In this document: one piece after another, positions 25,033 to 32,854 of the stretch
Layout: every line of letters starts with the position of its first letter
How positions within the stretch are numbered: position 1 is the stretch's first letter
Origin: Streptomyces alboniger
GTDB taxonomy: Bacteria > Actinomycetota > Actinomycetes > Streptomycetales > Streptomycetaceae
Assembly (NCBI RefSeq): GCF_008704395.1
Contig: NZ_CP023695.1
Span: 7,378,001-7,442,000, forward strand
Length of the DNA stretch: 64,000 bases
Direction of reading: 5' to 3'
Notes under the pieces: model-generated
The model's input: only the letters and a program-made list of their open reading frames with translations
The model's database searches: none
What the model was told of the DNA's origin: nothing
Translations under genes and position numbers: made by a program

Positions 25033-25595
25033 CGGTCCCTGCCTCCGGCAGTCCCGGTACGCGCCATCGCCGTGTGCACCTCACGCGCGGCGTCGTGCGT
25101 GCCGAGCCGCCGCTGTAGCTCGGCCATCCCCTTCGACGTCTGGCTCTTGACCGTACCGACCGACACGCCCAGGGCCAGCGCGGTGTCCTTCTCGGACAGG
25201 TCGAACGCATGGCGCAGCACGACACACGCCCGTTTCCGGAACGGCAGTCTGTGTAGCGCCCGTTGTACGTCGACCACCCCGGCCACGTCCGGATTCTCTG
25301 TCTTCTCCTCCCGCGGGGCCCAGAACAGCGCGACACGCCGCCGCTCGCGCACCGCGCCGCGTATCCGCGTCCGGGCCAGATTGACGACCACGCCCCGCGC
25401 GTACGCCGCCGGGTGTTCGCTCGCCCGCACCCGGTCCCAGCGGTGCCACAGCGCGAGCAGCGCATCCGCGGCCAGGTCGTCGGCGGCATCCGCCTCGCCG
25501 GTCAACAGGTGCGCGAGCCGGGCCAATGCGGCGTAGTGCCGCTCGAAGAACGCGTGGAACTCCGCGGAGGCGGTGTCGTCGACGACTGTGCCCAC
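25029..25595 (-). CDS. SigE-family ECF RNA polymerase sigma factor
   Basis: The 188-residue protein has sigma region 2 (FFERHYAALARLAHLLTG, then ALLALWHRWDRV) and region 4 (LPFRKRACVVLRHAFDLSE, then VSVGTVKSQTSKGMAEL). This is the layout of the Streptomyces SigE-type ECF group. The frame is open 42 codons further upstream, but GTG 25595 follows GAGGAGA and fits the usual N terminus. It overlaps the downstream membrane-protein gene by four bases, the usual sigma/anti-sigma arrangement. Because that partner is frameshifted, this sigma factor may lack its normal control. Confidence 0.9.
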   Translation of the reverse strand: MGTVVDDTASAEFHAFFERHYAALARLAHLLTGEADAADDLAADALLALWHRWDRVRASEHPAAYARGVVVNLARTRIRGAVRERRRVALFWAPREEKTENPDVAGVVDVQRALHRLPFRKRACVVLRHAFDLSEKDTALALGVSVGTVKSQTSKGMAELQRRLGTHDAAREVHTAMARTGTAGGRDR

Positions 25596-25930
25596 GGGCG
25601 ATGTCTCCTCGCAGCGGCCTCGGGGCCCCGGAGCCGGGAGCGTGTGCGCGTCATGTCTATGACATATGAATGTCCGGATGAGATCCGCAAGAGTAGCAGT
25701 AAGCGACCGCTTGGTCTGCAACGTCGACGCGTGCGGTTCGGTTGCTGCCTGACACGTCCGATCGGCGCATGTGGTGGCTTCGCTGTACGGATCCGCCGGA
25801 GCCGGGCTAGCCCTCGCATTGTTCTCAAGCTGGGGCGCTCAGTCCGTCGCTGCGCGGCGGGCATACGCGCGGGCGGCGTCGGGGGAGGTCAGCAGGTCGG
25901 CGGCGTCGGCGGCGAACCGCCCCCTTTCCC
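25596..25930. other. Intergenic region between the sigma factor and the hydrolase pseudogene
   Basis: No gene is supported here. A perfect small palindrome (ATGTC-TAT-GACAT, 25653-25665) lies about 60 bases upstream of the sigma-factor start and could be a regulatory site. The last 40 bases are very C-rich and run into the pseudogene reading frame without a clear start codon. Confidence 0.4.
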
Positions 25931-26616
25931 GTCCCCCTCGTCCCCGTCCGCGTATTCGGTGGCCCGACCGCCCTCTTCGACTACGGCGGCCTGCGCTTTC
26001 TCACCGACCCCACGTTCGACGGCTCCGGCGACCACCAGGCCCCGGCCGTCGTGCTGACCAAGACGGCCGCGGCCGACGGCAGCCCCGCCGATCTCGGCCG
26101 AGTCGACGTGGTCCTGCTCTCGCACGACGAGCACGCCGACAATCTCGACACCTCGGCCGGGCCCCGCTCGCCGACATCCCGCTGACGCTCACCGCCCCCG
26201 GTGGCGGGGAGCGTCTCGGCGAGGCGGCCACGGGTCTCGCCGACTGGCAGTCGGTCGAACTCGAACGCCGGGACGGCGGGCCCGGCACGGTCACCGTGAC
26301 CGGCGTACCCGCCATCCACGGCCCCGGCCCGCGCGAGGAGGTCGAACCGATCTGCGGCCCACCGGTGCGAAGCGCTCGGCGATGTCCTTGACCGCGTCGA
26401 GGGAGAGCGCCCCGCTTCTCCGACGTCTTCGACGGCCGGCTGATCGTCCTGGACAGCGCCCAGGCCGCCGAGGCCGCGAGGATCCTCGACGCCGGCCGCG
26501 TGGTCCCCGTCCACTACGACAGCTGGGCCCACTTCACCGAGGGCCGCGACGAGCTGGTCGCCGCCTTCGCCGCCGCCGGTCTCACCGACCGCGTCGACTT
26601 CGGCGTACGCGGCTGA
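25931..26616 (+). pseudogene. Decayed metallo-beta-lactamase-fold hydrolase (UlaG-like)
   Basis: Three pieces of one protein are visible. Piece one (VRVFGGPTALFDYGG, FLTDPTFDG, VDVVLLSHDEHADNLD, the metal-binding HxDHAD-like motif in variant form) ends at a TGA near 26183. A one-base loss at about 26156 explains this, since the next frame continues as RAPLADIPLTLTAPGGG and ADWQSVELERRDGG. Piece three (DSAQAAEAARILDAGR, VVPVHYDSWAHFTEGRDEL) ends with TGA 26614-26616. Between pieces two and three, 38 bases are inverted and the middle of the domain is missing. There is no good start codon. A working homologue would be a soluble metal-dependent hydrolase. Confidence 0.85.
26369..26418. repeat. 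Short inversion bounded by GAAGCG/CGCTTC inside the hydrolase pseudogene
   Basis: The inverted repeats GAAGCG (26369-26374) and CGCTTC (26413-26418) bound 38 bases. Read on the - strand, these bases encode ALSLDAVKDIAERF, the family segment that should lie here on the + strand. Turning the segment around in silico gives one uninterrupted frame from the second pseudogene piece into DVFDGRLIVLDSAQ. This makes a true inversion very likely. Confidence 0.75.
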
Positions 26617-26675
26617 TCCCACGTACGCCGGGCCGTCGGCATCGCAGGGCGTTTCCTCGCCGCTCTCGCCGGGGC

Positions 26676-27413
26676 CTAGTACGGACCGTTCACGTTGTCG
26701 ATCGAGCCGTAGCGGTCGGCCGCGTAGTTGCAGGCGGCCGTGATGTTGGCGACGGGGTCGTAGCTGTCCAGCGACGTGCCCGGCACGTGGTACGCGGCGA
26801 ACGTGGGGGCGATGACCTGGAGGAGCCCCTTGGACGGGGTGCCGGCGACGGCGTTGGAGTCCCAGTTGTTGATGGCCAGCGGGTTGCCGGAGGACTCGCG
26901 CATGATGTTGCGGTGGATGCCCTCGTAGGAACCGGGTATGCCGTGCCGGCCCATGATGTCGAGCGACTCCCTGATCCAGCCGTCGAGGTTGTTGGCGTAG
27001 GTCTTCTTCGCCGGGGCTGCGGCCGGCGCGGCCGCACGCTCGGAGCGGTCCGCCCGCTCGGCGGACGCGGGGGAGGCGTCCGCCTTCTTCGCGGGCTCCG
27101 CCGGACCCTTCGCGCCGATAGTGAGCTTGAGGCCGGGGTGGATCAGCTTCGGGTCGCCGCCGAGGACGCCGCGGTTGTCCTCGTACAGCTTCTTCCAGCC
27201 ACCGCTCACGGAGTGCTCCCGGGCGATCTTGGAGAGGGTGTCGCCCGCGACGACGACGTACGCGCTCGCGTCCGCGGCCGGCTTCGGGGCCGCGCCGGCG
27301 CTCGTCGCGCCCAGCACCGGCAGGACGAGGACGGCTCCACCCGTGCCCGCGGCGGCGATGCCGCGGTTGAGCGATCTGGACTTCGGACGGCGGTGCTTTC
27401 CCTTTGCGGGCAT
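26676..27413 (-). CDS. Secreted LysM and transglycosylase-SLT domain protein
   Basis: The 245-residue protein has a signal peptide (residues 1 to about 41), a LysM peptidoglycan-binding domain at about 51-99 (VVVAGDTLSKIAREH), an Ala/Pro/Lys-rich linker, and a lytic-transglycosylase-type domain at about 138-245. The probable catalytic Glu173 is in IMRESSGNPLAINNWD, followed by SKGLLQVIAPTF. Such proteins cleave glycan strands during wall remodelling, germination or spore development. The ATG follows GGAGAGGAA. A c-di-AMP riboswitch immediately upstream controls it, as known for several Streptomyces cell-wall hydrolases. Its neighbour upstream on the - strand is RidA, about 570 bases away. Confidence 0.93.
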   Translation of the reverse strand: MPAKGKHRRPKSRSLNRGIAAAGTGGAVLVLPVLGATSAGAAPKPAADASAYVVVAGDTLSKIAREHSVSGGWKKLYEDNRGVLGGDPKLIHPGLKLTIGAKGPAEPAKKADASPASAERADRSERAAAPAAAPAKKTYANNLDGWIRESLDIMGRHGIPGSYEGIHRNIMRESSGNPLAINNWDSNAVAGTPSKGLLQVIAPTFAAYHVPGTSLDSYDPVANITAACNYAADRYGSIDNVNGPY

Positions 27414-27416
27414 GAA

Positions 27417-27556
27417 AGAGTTCCTCTCCGTCGCCTGCGAGGTGAGCTGTCGGGTTTGGACGGGAGCTGTCCCGGCGCATTTGAACGCGCCTTCACCCCG
27501 AGCCGTTCCGGAAACCGGATCGGCGGCTTACCTGGGTCCCCCGCTCCTGCCGTGTG
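27417..27556 (-). promoter_or_regulatory. c-di-AMP riboswitch (ydaO-yuaA class)
   Basis: The - strand leader of the LysM/SLT gene carries the hallmarks of the ydaO class as found before Streptomyces rpf and cell-wall genes. In order these are GCGGGGGACCCAGGT, CGGGGTGAA, the pair CCCGTCCAAACCCGACAGCT, and CTCACCTCGCAGGCGACGG just before GAGAGGAAC and the ATG. In this class c-di-AMP binding usually turns expression off. The distance to the start and the conserved blocks make this a confident call without a covariance search. Confidence 0.88.
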
Positions 27557-27560
27557 TGAG

Positions 27561-27982
27561 TGAGTGGAAGGGTTTCCGGACAGCGGCAGGATTCGGCGTT
27601 CCGCCCGGATTGACGGTGACATTAAGCGAGAAAGGCAGGGCGGAACAAGGCGGGAATTCACACAGGCGAATGCGGAGAGTCGTCCTTGGGAGTCAGAACT
27701 CCTCGCTCTTTCTGATCAAGAAAGTCAACTCGCTTTGCGGGGAACGGAAATGTGCGCGGGGTCTCTAACGATCACGGCTGTCGGCGTGACCCATTTCACT
27801 GAATGGGGCGGGGTGGAATTCGGGGTTATCGTGATTTCCGCTGCAAAGAAGGACATATCGCACCCCCTGTGCCCGTTGGCATGCCACTCCCCGGCGGGTG
27901 GCTGCGCCGGAAAAGCAGACTGCTCGTGCCGGTTGACCGGCACGAGCAGAGAATGCGGGGGAATCGCGCCGGTGACGTCACG
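27561..27982. other. Intergenic region upstream of the riboswitch
   Basis: No gene is supported. The region is less GC-rich than its surroundings and should hold the promoter of the riboswitch-controlled transcript on the - strand. A small hairpin (CCCATT..AATGGG, 27790-27807) and the RidA terminator are the only structures I see. Confidence 0.45.
27921..27948 (-). terminator. Terminator hairpin after the RidA gene
   Basis: A perfect 13-base stem (TGCTCGTGCCGGT with its complement) around a two-base centre lies 35 bases past the RidA stop codon on the - strand. The symmetry allows action in both directions. Confidence 0.75.
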
Positions 27983-28384
27983 TCATGCGACGGCTGTTCC
28001 TTCCAGTTCCACCAACTGACCGGGGACCGCCAGCCGCGTCACCCCGAGCATGGTGGTGGCCGGTGCCACCCCGGCAGCGCCCAATCGCGATGCCAGCACG
28101 CCGTAATGCGGGAACAGCAAATCGACGTCGGTGGTATAGACGTTGAGCCGGACGAGATGCGCGAGGGACATGCCGGCCTCGCTGAGCACCGTCTCCAGAT
28201 TGTCGAGGCTCAGCGCCAACTGCCCGGCCATGTCGCCGTCGTGCTGAGGCTTGCGGTCGTCATTCATCGCGGTCTGCCCGGAGCAGTACAGGGTCCGCGT
28301 GTGTCCGGAAACCAGCTCACCCTGGTTGAACCCCATCTCCAGCGACGAAGGCACCGGGTTGACCGCCGTTCGTTCCACTGCCAC
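27983..28384 (-). CDS. ridA: RidA/YjgF-family reactive-imine deaminase
   Basis: The roughly 134-residue protein has the RidA signature: LYCSGQTAMN near the start, LDNLETVLSEAGMSLAHLVRLNVYTTD in the middle, and PGQLVELEGTAVA at the end. RidA proteins hydrolyse reactive enamine/imine intermediates released by PLP enzymes in the cytosol. The start is uncertain: TTG 28444, ATG 28423, GTG 28384 and GTG 28378 are all in frame. I chose GTG 28384 because GGAG lies five bases before it and the protein then begins at the family's usual ERTAVNP region. It stands alone and is divergent from the lipoprotein gene. Confidence 0.88.
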   Translation of the reverse strand: MAVERTAVNPVPSSLEMGFNQGELVSGHTRTLYCSGQTAMNDDRKPQHDGDMAGQLALSLDNLETVLSEAGMSLAHLVRLNVYTTDVDLLFPHYGVLASRLGAAGVAPATTMLGVTRLAVPGQLVELEGTAVA

Positions 28385-28616
28385 AACAGCTCCATTCGAT
28401 TCATGGGAAGGACGGGCGTCCATCGACGCGTAGGAGCCTCCCAACGAATCACGACACCCTTGGTCATGTATGCGATGGGGATCTGAGCCCCCACCAGCCC
28501 CTGCCGCCGCCCGCGCTGTTCGACCAGATCGAGCGGTATTCCAGCAGTGACTTGCGTTCGAGGCGCTCTGCCGATTGAGTCACCCTCCACACCGAGGAAC
28601 ACAGGATCAGGAACAC

Positions 28617-29243
28617 ATGAGCACTCAGCGCACCACGCGGTACCGCCGGCACATCGGCCTCGCGGTCCTCGCCACCCTCACCGCCGTCTCCCTCGCCGCG
28701 TGCGGAGGCGGCTCCGGCAAGAAGAGCCGGTCCGGCGGGGCCGGCGGGTCCTCGGAGTCGAGCGAGGCGCCGAAGAACCTCAAGCTCGGGCAGGCAGGGC
28801 CGGCACAGGAGATCACCAGATACGAGAAGACCGGCAAGTTCTCCCTCACGCCGACGAAGGTCACCCTCGGCAAGCCGGCGGACCTCGACGAGCTGAACGA
28901 CAAGAAGAAGTACAAGGACCTGAAGGTCGCCTGGATCTACGTGAAGGCCGAGCACGTGGGCGGTTCCGCGGTGAAGGAGCCGATGGTGATGGGCAACGTG
29001 AGCGGCGAGACCTCCGCGGGCGAGCCCGCGACGCAGTTCCTCCTCATCGGCGACCTCTCCAGCCGTCCCTCCGACTGCCTCGGCAACGACGGCACGAAGA
29101 GCCTCGGCAGCGACGACATATGGAAGAAGGGCGAGACGCGCACCCTGTGCGAGCCGTACCTCATCCCCGCCGACACCACGCTGAAGGCGGTGACGTACTC
29201 GCAGGGGTACTACAAGGAGCCGATCAAGTGGGCCGTACGGTAG
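28617..29243 (+). CDS. Putative lipoprotein of unknown function
   Basis: The 208-residue product has a lipoprotein signal peptide with lipobox SLAAC (Cys29), then a Gly/Ser-rich linker and a beta-rich domain (LTPTKVTLGKPADLDELND, KVAWIYVKAEHVG). The two remaining Cys (PSDCLGND, TLCEPYLI) could pair. The fold recalls small immunoglobulin-like lipoproteins of Streptomyces but I cannot name a family. ATG 28617 follows AGGA and gives a normal signal peptide; an in-frame ATG at 28575 would put 14 extra residues ahead of it. It is probably anchored to the outer face of the membrane. The small peptide gene follows 110 bases later on the same strand. Confidence 0.8.
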   Translation: MSTQRTTRYRRHIGLAVLATLTAVSLAACGGGSGKKSRSGGAGGSSESSEAPKNLKLGQAGPAQEITRYEKTGKFSLTPTKVTLGKPADLDELNDKKKYKDLKVAWIYVKAEHVGGSAVKEPMVMGNVSGETSAGEPATQFLLIGDLSSRPSDCLGNDGTKSLGSDDIWKKGETRTLCEPYLIPADTTLKAVTYSQGYYKEPIKWAVR

Positions 29244-29353
29244 GAACCGGAGGTCCGTTCGGGTGGAGAGGGTGTGCTGTGCCGTTACGCGGCCCTGCTG
29301 CCGCGGCAGGTGACATAGCGACAGTATCTGCGTATTCCAGGAGGAATATACTC

Positions 29354-29596
29354 ATGCGCGTTCGCTCGACCATCCTCGCCGCCGCTCTCACCGTGTCCGT
29401 CCTGGCCGTCGGCGCAGGCGCGGCCGTCGCCGACGACGACCACCACCGCTACAACCCGCGCCACGAGACGGGCTACGACCACGAAGGGTTCGCCGGTACG
29501 TACGACAACGTCGGCGGCCCGTGGGGCATCACCTGGTCCACGGCCGCGGGCTACGACCACGAGGGCTTCGGCCACAAGGCCGGCGGCCGGCACTGA
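29354..29596 (+). CDS. Small secreted peptide with two GYDHEGF repeats
   Basis: The 80-residue product has a clear signal peptide (residues 1 to about 28, ending AAVADD). The mature peptide of about 52 residues is rich in His, Asp, Gly and Tyr. The motif GYDHEGF appears twice (TGYDHEGFAGTYD and AGYDHEGFGHKAGG) around GGPWGITW. ATG 29354 is preceded by an excellent AGGAGGAA site. A strong terminator follows within 15 bases, so it may be its own unit. I recognise no family. The acidic/His motif suggests metal or surface binding, but that is inference. Confidence 0.8.
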   Translation: MRVRSTILAAALTVSVLAVGAGAAVADDDHHRYNPRHETGYDHEGFAGTYDNVGGPWGITWSTAAGYDHEGFGHKAGGRH

Positions 29597-29610
29597 CGCA
29601 TCCGCGGGCG

Positions 29611-29652
29611 GCGCGGTGGTGAGGAGGGATTCAGCCCTCCTCACCACCGCGC
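29611..29652. terminator. Strong bidirectional terminator
   Basis: An 18-base perfect stem (29611-29628 with 29635-29652) with a six-base loop ATTCAG separates the small peptide gene from the convergent S1 protease gene. It should stop transcription from both sides. Confidence 0.85.
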
Positions 29653-29669
29653 TTCGTGTGGGGCGTACT

Positions 29670-30797
29670 TCAGTCGCCCTCGTCGCCCATCGTGGCGCCG
29701 ACGGCGGCCAGTGCGGTGGTCACGGGCTGGAAGAATGTCTCACCGCCCGCGGTGCAGTCGCCGCTGCCGCCCGACGTGAGCCCGATCGCGCTCCCGTCGC
29801 CGGTGAACAGCGCGCCCCCACTGTCTCCCGGTTCGGCACAGACGTCCGTCTGGATGAGTCCGGAGACGGTGCCTTCCGGGTAGTTCACCGTGGCGTTCAG
29901 CCCAGTGACCGCGCCGTCCCGGAGCCCGGTGGTGCTGCCCATGCGGAACACTTCCAGCCCGACCGCCGCGTCGGCGGCCCGCACGATCTGGGTGGGCTGA
30001 CCGTTACCCGTGTCAACGGTGCTCGGGGCGTCCGTGGCCGGATCGTCGTACGTGACCAGCGCGAAGTCGCCGTCTCCCGGGAACGTCGCGGCCTGGACGG
30101 TACCGATGGGCGCGCCGTTCGGGTCCTCCGACCACTGCTGGGCGGCGACCCCGCAGTGCCCCGCGGTGAGGAACCCGGGGCTTCCGTCCCCGGCCGTCAC
30201 ATTGAAACCGAGCGAACAGCGCGCGCCACCCCCGAAGATGGCGTCGCCCCCCGCGGCGAACGGTTTGAACTCGCCTTTGGACTTCTGGATGCGGGCCATG
30301 CCCGCGCCGAGGGATTCGACGGTCCTCTCGAGCCTGTCCCACCGTTCGCCGGTGACAGTGCGGTCAGCGGTGACCAGGACCTGGTTGGTCCTGGGGTCTA
30401 TGGACCACGAGGTTCCGCTCACGCTGGCCCGGCTCCTCAGCGTCTCGGTGGCGTCCTTCAGTTCACCGGCACTGTGGGTGACGCTCCGCACCACGGCGCC
30501 CGCCCTTCTCACCTGGGCACCCGCTTCGTCCCCGCCGCCCGCGACATTGACGATGAGCTGCCGCTTCTCCCTGTCGTAGAAGGCTCCGCCGTAGGCATCG
30601 CCGAGTTGTGAGGCCAGCGGCTGAACGAGCCGTGTCGCCGATGCCGCGCTGAGCCGCTTGGCGGCGGACGCCGAAGCGGCCTCCTCCCCGGACGGTGAGG
30701 CGTTGGCGTGCTGGAGCAACAGAGCTGTCGCCACCGTGCCCATCGCCACAGCCCCTGCCAGAGCAGCCTTTCGCTTGGGTATGCGCTTGTGCCTCAA
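29670..30797 (-). CDS. Secreted streptogrisin-type serine protease (peptidase S1E)
   Basis: The 375-residue pre-pro-protein has a signal peptide in the first 35 or so residues (KRIPKRKAALAGAVAMGTV), an alpha-lytic-protease-type propeptide with the GTSWSIDPRTNQVLVTADRTV block, and a mature chymotrypsin-fold domain starting near AAGGDAIFGGG. The catalytic triad is visible as TAGHC (His), DFALVTYD (Asp) and PGDSGGALF (Ser). The propeptide acts as a folding chaperone and is removed. TTG 30797 follows AGGAGG at the right spacing and gives a normal signal peptide, so I prefer it to longer frames. It converges with the peptide gene across the terminator. Confidence 0.93.
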   Translation of the reverse strand: MRHKRIPKRKAALAGAVAMGTVATALLLQHANASPSGEEAASASAAKRLSAASATRLVQPLASQLGDAYGGAFYDREKRQLIVNVAGGGDEAGAQVRRAGAVVRSVTHSAGELKDATETLRSRASVSGTSWSIDPRTNQVLVTADRTVTGERWDRLERTVESLGAGMARIQKSKGEFKPFAAGGDAIFGGGARCSLGFNVTAGDGSPGFLTAGHCGVAAQQWSEDPNGAPIGTVQAATFPGDGDFALVTYDDPATDAPSTVDTGNGQPTQIVRAADAAVGLEVFRMGSTTGLRDGAVTGLNATVNYPEGTVSGLIQTDVCAEPGDSGGALFTGDGSAIGLTSGGSGDCTAGGETFFQPVTTALAAVGATMGDEGD

Positions 30798-31069
30798 GTC
30801 GTCGCCTCCTGCGCGGATGCCGAGCCCGATCACCGGCCGAAGCCGGGAGTGTGTTCGGCCCCTGAATACGGATGAGACGAGAGGTGCGTTCACGGGCGTG
30901 GGGGAAATGCGGCTGACGATCGCCGGGCCGGCTGTGTCACAGATCGTCGACAGTGCCAACTGAACAGCGGCCTTCCCCTCTCTTGGAGTGCGGGCCGGCA
31001 GCCAGCGACCGCCGACTGCCGATCGCCGACTGCCCATCGCCGACCGCACCAGCCGAGGAGAGTCCCGCC

Positions 31070-31990
31070 ATGCCCGAGACAACCACGTACCCGACCCGGC
31101 GACTTCGTGGCCGCGCCACGGGACTGGCCGTGGCCGCCACGGCTCTCGCCCTCGCCGCGCCGGTCCAGGCAACGGCAGTGACCCACACGGCGCCCGCCGC
31201 CTCCGCCGGCCCGGTCTCCGTGCTGAAGTACACCGCACAGGAGCGCAAGGAGGCCCTCGCCTACTGGACACCCGCCCGCATGAAGGCCGTTGGCGAGTCC
31301 GTGGACCTCGGTCCGACCGGTCCGAAGGCCAAGCCGTGGCGCGGCACCACCCTGAAGACCGTCGGGCGGCTCTTCTTCGTCAACGCGAACGGCGCCGACA
31401 CCTGGTGCACGGCCACTGCCGTGAAGAGCGCCAACCGCTCCGCAGTGATGACGGCCGCCCACTGCGTGCGCCGCGGCTCCTCGCCCGCCAACACCAACAT
31501 CTCGATGGTCTTCGCGCCCGGTTACAGCAAGGGCAGGACGCCGTACGGCACCTTCGCCGTCCGCTCGGCCGCGACCCCGCGCAGCTGGGAGACGGATTCC
31601 ACCAACGACATGTCCACGCTGACCGTGGACGCCGACAAGACCGGCAAGAAGCTCACGGACGTCGTGGGCGGTCAGCCCGTCGCCTTCAACCGGCCCGTCG
31701 GCGGCACCGTCTCCTCCTTCGGCTACTCCGCCACCCGCCCGCAGCTCGGCGAGGAACTCCTGCGGTGCGTCGGCACGGCGAAGAAGGAGCACGGCACGCA
31801 GGGCATCCCCTGCGACATGAGCGGCGGCTCCAGCGGCGGCCCGTGGCTGGCGGACTTCAACGCCACCACCGGCAAGGGCGTCCTGGTCTCGGTCAACAGC
31901 TCGCTGGACTCCCTGACGCCCACCAAGATGTACGGCGAGGTGCTGGGCGCCACGGCCAAGAAGGTGTACGACCGGGCCCAGGGTCTCTGA
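31070..31990 (+). CDS. Secreted trypsin-like serine peptidase
   Basis: The 306-residue product has a twin-arginine-like or Sec signal (RRLRGRATGLAVAATALAL) and a trypsin-like domain. The triad residues are seen in MTAAHCVRRG (His), STNDMSTLTVD (Asp) and MSGGSSGGPWLAD (Ser). Cys residues at DTWCTATA and AAHC form the usual pair. The family is secreted and of broad or unknown specificity. ATG 31070 follows GAGGAGAG; an upstream in-frame ATG would add 39 residues of low-complexity text. The leader at 31006-31050 holds short imperfect GCCGACTGCC repeats. It is divergent from the S1E protease gene. Confidence 0.9.
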   Translation: MPETTTYPTRRLRGRATGLAVAATALALAAPVQATAVTHTAPAASAGPVSVLKYTAQERKEALAYWTPARMKAVGESVDLGPTGPKAKPWRGTTLKTVGRLFFVNANGADTWCTATAVKSANRSAVMTAAHCVRRGSSPANTNISMVFAPGYSKGRTPYGTFAVRSAATPRSWETDSTNDMSTLTVDADKTGKKLTDVVGGQPVAFNRPVGGTVSSFGYSATRPQLGEELLRCVGTAKKEHGTQGIPCDMSGGSSGGPWLADFNATTGKGVLVSVNSSLDSLTPTKMYGEVLGATAKKVYDRAQGL

Positions 31991-32023
31991 GCGAAGACCC
32001 AGAGCGTCCGACGAGATGACGCA

Positions 32024-32052
32024 GGGGCCCGCACCTCTCAGGTACGGGCCCC
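32024..32052. terminator. Terminator between the peptidase and TerB genes
   Basis: GGGGCCCG plus ACCT pairs with AGGT plus CGGGCCCC around a three-base loop, with one C/A mismatch in the stem. It lies between two convergent genes. Confidence 0.75.
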
Positions 32053-32092
32053 AACTGTGCGGAAGCTCAGCTGCGCGGAAGTCTCAAGGGGA

Positions 32093-32644
32093 TCAGAGGC
32101 CGAACTCCTGCGGCGACACACCGAGCGCCGCGCACGCCTCGCGCAGGACCTGCTCCTCGGCCGGGGCGATGTACCCGTCCGCGCCCGCGACGACGAAGCC
32201 GGTCTGTACGACCGCCTTCGCCTCCGCCGGCTTCTTCGCCGCCTTGGCGATCTCCTGCATGACGGCGGTCTTGCCCTGCTGGAAGTTGAACGACAGCTGG
32301 TCCACGTGCTTGTTGAACCGCTGCCGCAGCTGGTCGGGCGGGAAGTTCTGAAGGACGTCGTTCTGGAGGATCAGCGACTCCACGTGCTGCCGCTCGGCCG
32401 GGTCGACCGACCCGTCGGCCGCGGCGACCAGGGCGCACATGGCCATGCTGGCGTCTCGGTAGGCACCGCTCTTGAGTTCCGTCTTGAGGGAGGTGAGCTG
32501 GGACTTGAGCACGCCGACGAGCTGCGCCTTCGAGCCCGAGCCGGACCCCGACCCCGGCCGCCCGTGGCCGCCGGAGCCACGGGCTCCCTGCGACTGCTGC
32601 TGAAGACCCTTGGCCTGGTCCTTGATCCGGTCCCACATCGCCAT
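32093..32644 (-). CDS. TerB-family tellurite-resistance-like protein
   Basis: The 183-residue cytosolic protein has a Gln/Gly-rich start and then the TerB helical domain. The acidic, metal-site-like repeats are ALVAAADGSVDPAERQHVESL and GFVVAGADGYIAPAEEQVL. TerB proteins belong to the Ter stress/tellurite systems, but single-gene homologues like this one are common in Streptomyces and their role is undefined. ATG 32644 has GAGGTGG before it; the ATG two codons later (32638) is possible. No other ter genes are nearby. The CsbD gene lies upstream on the same strand. Confidence 0.85.
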   Translation of the reverse strand: MAMWDRIKDQAKGLQQQSQGARGSGGHGRPGSGSGSGSKAQLVGVLKSQLTSLKTELKSGAYRDASMAMCALVAAADGSVDPAERQHVESLILQNDVLQNFPPDQLRQRFNKHVDQLSFNFQQGKTAVMQEIAKAAKKPAEAKAVVQTGFVVAGADGYIAPAEEQVLREACAALGVSPQEFGL

Positions 32645-32790
32645 CCGTGCCACCTCGGCTAAACGTTCGCTTGTCCGCACGCGGTCCGCGCGTCCCTGTG
32701 CCAACGTCTTCCCGCCCCCCGAAGTTCCGACGCCGGGAAGGCGACATGAGAACGCCGAGAAGATGTCGAGGAAGGGCGTCGGGCCGACAC

Positions 32791-32828
32791 GCGTTGGGGG
32801 CGCCCCCTTGAGAGGGCGCCCCCAACGC
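32791..32828 (-). terminator. Terminator after the CsbD gene
   Basis: A 15-base stem, GCGTTGGGGGCGCCC (32791-32805) with its complement (32814-32828), lies 27 bases past the CsbD stop on the - strand. Confidence 0.85.
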
Positions 32829-32854
32829 GCTTGCTGCCGGTCGTCCGGTCGGTG

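Noticed and set aside
27564..28019. 151-codon + strand frame across the riboswitch leader and RidA terminator
   Set aside because: It crosses regulatory elements of the opposite strand and ends inside the RidA gene; there is no domain or start signal.
28264..28602. 112-codon - strand frame overlapping the RidA start
   Set aside because: Overlaps RidA in another frame and shows no recognisable protein features.
31006..31050. GCCGACTGCC-type repeats before the trypsin-like gene, considered as a CRISPR-like array
   Set aside because: Units are short, imperfect and without spacers; this is a low-complexity leader.
32093..32644. TerB-like gene as part of a full tellurite-resistance operon
   Set aside because: No TerA, TerC, TerD or TerZ relatives occur in the window, so no ter operon is claimed.
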